Origin: Chromohalobacter canadensis
GTDB lineage: Bacteria > Pseudomonadota > Gammaproteobacteria > Pseudomonadales > Halomonadaceae
NCBI RefSeq assembly: GCF_029544075.1
Contig: NZ_JAJQJH010000021.1
Location: 1-36,268 of the forward strand
Direction of reading: 5' to 3'
DNA: 36,268 nt
Below the pieces are notes generated by a model. It ran no database searches. It was not told the origin of the DNA and saw only the letters and a program-made list of their open reading frames with translations. Position 1 is the first letter of the stretch, and each line of letters starts with the position of its first letter. A program made the position numbers and the translations under genes. This document shows positions 32,901-36,268 of the stretch, in pieces.

Positions 32901-33092
32901 GGTAATGCGAGTTTCCACGACATTCGCCGAGGCACCCGGATAACGTGTCTCGATGCTGACTACCGGCGGATCGATAGCGGGGTATTCCTGCACTGGCAAG
33001 CGTTCGAGCGCGAGGATGCCGAAGGCGATCAACAACAAGGCGAAGACGGTTGCCAGCACCGGGCGCTGAATGGCGGTATCGGAAAGGCGCAT
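29982..33092 (-). CDS. RND efflux pump, inner-membrane transporter (HAE1 type)
   Basis: A 1036-residue proton-driven pump of the AcrB/MexB superfamily. It opens with MRLSDTAIQRPVLATVFALL and shows the RND pattern of one plus six, then one plus five membrane helices with two large periplasmic loops. The proton-relay Asp pair is in GLVVDDAIVVLENVHR in TM4. GLAAKNGILIVEFANQLRD marks the second half. Its start overlaps the adaptor stop by one base. No outer-membrane channel gene and no TetR/MarR regulator are seen beside the pair, so a TolC encoded elsewhere is probably used. It resembles the MexF/VmeD-like multidrug branch more than heavy-metal pumps. Confidence 0.93.
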   Translation of the reverse strand: MRLSDTAIQRPVLATVFALLLIAFGILALERLPVQEYPAIDPPVVSIETRYPGASANVVETRITQVIEDRIAGIEGIDLIESTSSDGESEIDITFNLDRDIEAAANDIRDRVSGVSDNLPEEADPPEVEKSDSSDDVIMWLSLTAEGYSVSELTDYANRYLVDRFSTQTGVSRVRVGGGKEYAMRVWLKRNALAARDLTVSDVEGALRAENVELPAGFLESDSRQFTLRLPRSFETAADFRDLVIDQGNDGYLTRLSDVASVEVGSVEERSLFRGNGVPMVGLGIMKQSTANILEVSQGVKAEMERLESTLPDGMQLRLNFDSSVFVSGALKEVVATLFIAMGLVVIVIFLFLGNVRTTLVPAVTVPISIIGTFIALNAFGFTLNLLTLLALVLAIGLVVDDAIVVLENVHRRMQLYGETPLVAAFRGTRQIGFAVIATTLVLIAVFVPLSFLRGDIGRLFTEFALTLAAAVAISCLLALSLAPMMCSKVLDPRMHESRISRAVHTLLDATQRLYRYVLFTLLRVRWLCLVVFVALLGATVWLFGELPNEYTPQEDRGNFFILVNGPEGATFDYMQDYMDEIEARLLPLVDEGEIRNISVRAPRGYGNIENFNDGMVIVSLAAWGERRSAWDIMADVRQRLADLPGVDAAPVMRQGFGGRIQKPVQFVIGGGTYESLVTWRDQLLERIRADEDSGLTALDSDYKETQPQLRIKIDYQRAAALGVNVDTIGHTLQTLFGGRSVTSYVDDGEEYDVILEGERDTQRSPSALDNIQVRSDRSGELIPLASLVTLSDYADASELNRFNRVRAITLEANLADGASMGEALGYLNALADEELPADAMIDYKGPSRDYQEASGATAFLMLMGLLVVFLVLAAQFESFVHPLVIMLTVPLAISGALLGLWLTGQSLNIYSQVGMVMLVGLAAKNGILIVEFANQLRDEGRAFRDALIDASVTRLRPILMTAVTTMAGAVPLIFASGPGAETRLVIGTVIFSGVAAATLFTLLVVPVAYDLLAQHTGSPSDVSRRLAREMEGTQR

Positions 33093-34237
33093 CAGCCGTC
33101 TTCTCCGTCACGTTCTTGCTCGCCGCGTACCTCGCCGTCACGCGCGACCTTGAGGATTTCACTGATGGTGCGGCTGCCATCATCGAGCGCCAGGATGTCC
33201 ACGTGATCACCATCGCGTACTTTGTTAATGCCGTGGCTGACGATCCAGTCGCCTGGCGCGAGACCGTCGAGGATTTCGACGCTACCGACGCGGCGTTTGC
33301 CGATCTCTACTTGGTGGCGTTGGATGCGGTTGTCCGCATCACGGAGAATGCGCATGACATATTGGCGTTCGCCACTGGGCACGAGGGCGGACTCCGGTAC
33401 CACCAGTGTCTGGCGTGGATTGCGTTCCAGCGTGACCACCATCAGCATGCCGGGGCGCAGCGTGCGCTCGGGGTTGGGCAGTCGAGCGCGTACGCTGACG
33501 CTGCGCGAGACGGGATCGATCCGCGTGCCGATGCTAGTCACCTCGCCACGAAAGGTGCGTGAGGGATAACTGGGAGTAGTAGCGCTGAGCGAAAGCCCCG
33601 GTGCGAGCATGTCGAGCACCGTTGCAGGGACGGTGAAATCGAGCTTCATGTAATCGAGCTTGTCGAGCGTTACCAGCTCGGTGCCGGGTGTAACCAGCGC
33701 ACCGACGCTGAGGTTACGCTGGCCGACGGTGCCGCTGAACGGCGCGCGCAAGCGGTGATCGGCGAGGCGTGATTGGATCTCGTCGATCTGCGCGTCGACC
33801 TGGGCGAGTTGGGCCTGGGCATCCTCAAAATCGGCGCGAGTGCCGACTTTGCGGTCCTGCAGTTGCCGAGCGCGCCGCACGGCATTCTCGCGTTCCTGAC
33901 GCAATGCGCGAGCGGCACGCAGTTCGGCCTGCTCCGCACTATCATCGAGGTGGATCAGTAACTCGCCCTCGGCGACGCGCTGGGCGTCATCGAAATTGAG
34001 TTCGGCCACGGTTTCGGTCACGGTCGCGGAAAGCATCACGCTCTCGTCGGCACGCAGTGTGCCCAACGCTTCCAGCGGATCGCTCCACGTAGCGGTGGAG
34101 GCCTTCACGGCAATGACCTGCGTACGGTCGGTGTCTTCTTGTGCCTGTGCGCCTGTCAGTGCTAGCAGGCTCAACGCCGCCAGCCCGAGGGTGTGCCGAC
34201 CGAGTGCGCTCACGGCCGGAAAAGGAAATACGGGCAT
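33092..34237 (-). CDS. RND efflux periplasmic adaptor (membrane fusion protein)
   Basis: A 381-residue adaptor that links the pump to an outer-membrane channel. It has a Sec signal peptide (about 1-32, ALTGAQA then QED) and no lipobox Cys. The lipoyl half-motifs are LHLD-like (LLIHLDDSAEQAELRAA) and HRLRAPFSGTVGQRNLSVGA, separated by a coiled-coil hairpin (about 105-160). A beta-barrel and membrane-proximal domain follow (RTLRPGMLMVVTLE). The last about 35 residues are highly charged. It is the first gene of the two-gene pump operon. Confidence 0.92.
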   Translation of the reverse strand: MPVFPFPAVSALGRHTLGLAALSLLALTGAQAQEDTDRTQVIAVKASTATWSDPLEALGTLRADESVMLSATVTETVAELNFDDAQRVAEGELLIHLDDSAEQAELRAARALRQERENAVRRARQLQDRKVGTRADFEDAQAQLAQVDAQIDEIQSRLADHRLRAPFSGTVGQRNLSVGALVTPGTELVTLDKLDYMKLDFTVPATVLDMLAPGLSLSATTPSYPSRTFRGEVTSIGTRIDPVSRSVSVRARLPNPERTLRPGMLMVVTLERNPRQTLVVPESALVPSGERQYVMRILRDADNRIQRHQVEIGKRRVGSVEILDGLAPGDWIVSHGINKVRDGDHVDILALDDGSRTISEILKVARDGEVRGEQERDGEDG

Positions 34238-34526
34238 AGTGTCTCGTTATTATGTTACTCGTTGACGATTCGTGCGGGCACGCCCCTGCGTGGCGCCGGC
34301 TCTATGACACCGGATAATACGTGCCGGGAGACTGTCGTTGTATCCGACACGAGGCGTGGATGAAAGTGCAGGAAACGTTTTGACTCATCATGCACGGTTT
34401 TTACACGTTTGGCGCGGTGGGCCACGACGTTGCGTTCAACACGACAGATACGTGCAGAGTCTCCGTGCTCGTCGCTTTCTCGGATAACGCTTAGAATGTT
34501 CGCCTTTGCCAGAATGAGACGCGACG

Positions 34527-35711
34527 ATGGCGCAGACCTATGACGTAGTGGTGATCGGTGCCGGCGCGGCGGGACTGATGTGCGCACTGACCGCCGGTTA
34601 CGAGGGGCGGCGTGTGCTGGTGCTCGACCATGCCAACAAGGCGGGCAAGAAAATATTGATGTCCGGGGGCGGGCGCTGCAATTTCACCAATTTAGCGACG
34701 GGGCCGGAGCATTTCTTCTCCGCCAACCCGTATTTCTGCATTTCAGCGCTCAAGCGCTATACGCCGGGCCATTTCGTCGAGCTCGTCGAGCGCCATGGGA
34801 TCGAGCATGTCGAGAAAGCGCCGGGGCAGCTCTTCTGTGCCGACTCCGCCAAGCAGGTGGTGTCCATGCTGCTCACCGAATGCGAGTGGGCGGGGGCGGA
34901 GGTACGCCTCAAGACCAGCGTTGAGTCACTCGAACGCCTTGGCGAAGGCATGCGTCTCGAGACCTCGAGTGGCATCATCGACGCTGGCGTGGTGGTCATC
35001 GCCACCGGCGGATTGTCGATTCCCACCATGGGGGCCACCGGTTTCGGCTATGACATCGCCCGTCAGTTTGGCTTGGGCGTTACCGAGACACGTGCTGCGT
35101 TGGTGCCGTTCACGCTGACTTCGCAATGGCGTGAGCGTGCTGCGTCGCTGGCGGGCGTAAGCTGCCCGGTGACGGTCGAGATCGGCGAGGGACGCTATCG
35201 TGAACCCATGCTGTTCACGCATCGCGGCGTCTCCGGGCCGGCCATGTTGCAGGCTTCCAGTCATTGGCAGCCAGGCATGGCATTGTCCATCGATTTGCTA
35301 CCGGATATCGACGTTGCCGCGGAGCTGACCACCATGCGTCATGAAGCGCCCAAGCGTCGTGTATCCACGTGGCTGGGTGAAAGGCTGCCCAAGCGCCTGG
35401 CGCAGGCCTGGTGCGAATGGCACGGTGTGACGGACGCTCCGTTAGGGGCGTTGTCCAACCGTGAAGTAGCGCGCCTGGAGGGCGAGCTGAAGCGCTGGCA
35501 GCTCAAGCCCGCAGGGACCGAGGGCTGGCGGACCGCCGAGGTGACGCTGGGTGGCGTCGAGACGCAAGCTATTTCTTCCAAGACCTTTGCGGTAGAAGGG
35601 CTACCGGCGCTGCGTTTTATCGGCGAGGCGCTGGATGTCACTGGTCAGCTGGGCGGCTTTAACTTTCAATGGGCCTGGGCCTCGGGTGTGGCCTGCGGGC
35701 AGGCCGTGTAA
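34527..35711 (+). CDS. yhiN: NAD(P)/FAD-dependent oxidoreductase, YhiN/HI0933 family
   Basis: A 394-residue flavoprotein of the HI0933-like family. It starts with the dinucleotide motif VVVIGAGAAGLMCA (about 7-20). The family hallmark GKKILMSGGGRCNFTN follows near residue 40, then VVIATGGLSIPTMGATGFGY mid-protein, FTHRGVSGPAMLQ, and the FAD-closing GEALDVTGQLGGFNFQWAWA at the end. The reaction is unknown for the family, which is widespread and often called a putative flavoprotein. It starts a probable two-gene unit with the next gene, 30 bases on. Confidence 0.9.
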   Translation: MAQTYDVVVIGAGAAGLMCALTAGYEGRRVLVLDHANKAGKKILMSGGGRCNFTNLATGPEHFFSANPYFCISALKRYTPGHFVELVERHGIEHVEKAPGQLFCADSAKQVVSMLLTECEWAGAEVRLKTSVESLERLGEGMRLETSSGIIDAGVVVIATGGLSIPTMGATGFGYDIARQFGLGVTETRAALVPFTLTSQWRERAASLAGVSCPVTVEIGEGRYREPMLFTHRGVSGPAMLQASSHWQPGMALSIDLLPDIDVAAELTTMRHEAPKRRVSTWLGERLPKRLAQAWCEWHGVTDAPLGALSNREVARLEGELKRWQLKPAGTEGWRTAEVTLGGVETQAISSKTFAVEGLPALRFIGEALDVTGQLGGFNFQWAWASGVACGQAV

Positions 35712-35741
35712 CAAGCGGCAGAAAGGGCAGAGGAGACGTCC

Positions 35742-36164
35742 ATGCTGCAACGTGCATTGCAAGCGCTCTGGCAGGCCATAGGCCAGTGGCTTTCCGCCCG
35801 TCATGCTAAGAGAACAACGCAGGAGCGGTTACCGGTGGTCGTGTGCGGGCTGGAATACGCGCATTATCGATTGCTGACGCATTTCACACGCTCGACACGC
35901 TACAAGGCGTTGGCGGTGGTCGATGACTACCCCTGGCATCATGGCACGCAAGTGGAAGGCATACGCGTCTACTACCCCAGCGAGGTACCGTCTCTGGTGG
36001 AGCGGCATGGCGTGGCGGCGGTAGTTTATTGCCATGAGGGTGATCTGGCCGTCTTCGCTGCTGAAACGCGTGAGCGGTTGGCGGCGCGGGGCGTACCCTG
36101 TGTACGCCTGTCGCCGGACGACGAAGATGTCGATGCCGAGTTGACTAGCGGACTGACACATTGA
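35742..36164 (+). CDS. Small Rossmann-like protein, unknown
   Basis: The 140-residue product has a short basic N-terminal helix, then a probable alpha/beta Rossmann half: VVVCGLEYAHYRLLTHF, AVVDDYPWHHGTQVEGI, a V-x-YY-PSEVPSLVERHG helix and AAVVYCHEG. This resembles the NAD-binding domain at the start of CapD/FlaA1-type or CoA-binding-like proteins, but the usual glycine-rich loop is not clear. GAGGAGAC eight bases upstream supports the start. Function unknown. Confidence 0.7.
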   Translation: MLQRALQALWQAIGQWLSARHAKRTTQERLPVVVCGLEYAHYRLLTHFTRSTRYKALAVVDDYPWHHGTQVEGIRVYYPSEVPSLVERHGVAAVVYCHEGDLAVFAAETRERLAARGVPCVRLSPDDEDVDAELTSGLTH

Positions 36165-36183
36165 ATATGAAAAAGCCCCCAAG

Positions 36184-36268
36184 TGAACTGACCCCCAATC
36201 GTTGGACGGTTAGTTCTCTTAACCGGCGACCATGGCCTGAGTCCTGTATTGCACGGGGCTCAGGCCTT
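36184..36268 (-). mobile_element. IS3-family element, partial (continues past the window)
   Basis: The end reads TGAACTGACCCCCAATCGTT and continues GGAC, which aligns with the IS3 terminus pattern (TG...ACCC...CAAT..TGGAC). Inside it lies the C-terminus of the transposase on the minus strand. The other end is outside the window. Confidence 0.82.
36219..36268 (-). CDS. IS3-family transposase OrfB, C-terminal fragment
   Basis: The minus strand encodes GLSPVQYRTQAMVAG and a TAA stop. LSPVQYR is the typical C-terminal end of IS3-family OrfB integrases (RPHxxLxGLSPxQYR). The rest is past the window edge, so whether it is intact cannot be told. Confidence 0.85.
   Translation of the reverse strand, partial: GLSPVQYRTQAMVAG

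Noticed and set aside
1-36268. CRISPR arrays, rRNA genes, riboswitches
   Set aside because: No regularly spaced repeats, rRNA sequence or recognisable riboswitch core was seen.

Overview
The window looks like the chromosome of a GC-rich gammaproteobacterium, most probably a halophile of the Halomonadaceae (Halomonas or Chromohalobacter type). That placement is inferred from codon use, the NhaC-type Na+/H+ antiporter, the DauA-like SulP transporter and the general gene content. No marker gene in the window settles it.

Layout. (1) 1-4258 is ordinary chromosome: tRNA-Gly and tRNA-Glu, a YadGH-type ABC exporter, queF (queuosine pathway), a YdjA-type nitroreductase, a YiiD-type thioesterase and tRNA-Ser(GGA) with a terminator. 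(2) 4260-13760 is accessory DNA that starts just after tRNA-Ser. It holds a decayed S24-type phage repressor tail, an AT-rich three-gene cassette ending in a PD-(D/E)XK-like protein (candidate undescribed defence module), a small coiled-coil/TM gene broken by an IS30 element, remnants of two SOS-linked genes (SRAP/YedK and UmuC), a complete 5-methylcytosine restriction-modification-Vsr operon with a LexA-type box upstream, a cytochrome b561 gene split into two opposed pieces around an IS3 remnant, and a HigBA/RelE-type toxin-antitoxin pair behind a perfect 20-bp palindrome. (3) 13986-16297 holds dmeF and a LivK-type binding protein. (4) 16449-19785 is the livGFHM operon on the minus strand, convergent with livK. 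(5) 20344-24660 holds a PanE-type reductase, a Cache/HAMP chemoreceptor with a CheR-tether tail, and an NhaC antiporter. (6) 24978-28552 holds a DauA-like transporter and an NAD-type beta-decarboxylating dehydrogenase in one minus-strand operon, divergent from a small ribbon-helix-helix regulator, with two related palindromes between them. (7) 28759-36164 holds an aldo/keto reductase, an RND pump with its adaptor, a YhiN-type flavoprotein and a small unknown protein. The window ends inside an IS3-family element that appears to have cut a terminator.

How the parts work together. The Liv genes form one high-affinity amino-acid importer. The methyltransferase, endonuclease and Vsr form one restriction and repair unit. 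The adaptor and pump form a tripartite efflux system whose outer-membrane channel is not in the window. The dauA-like and dehydrogenase genes suggest uptake and oxidation of an organic acid, probably under the adjacent ribbon-helix-helix regulator. The accessory block carries many broken genes, which suggests a hotspot with repeated insertion and deletion.
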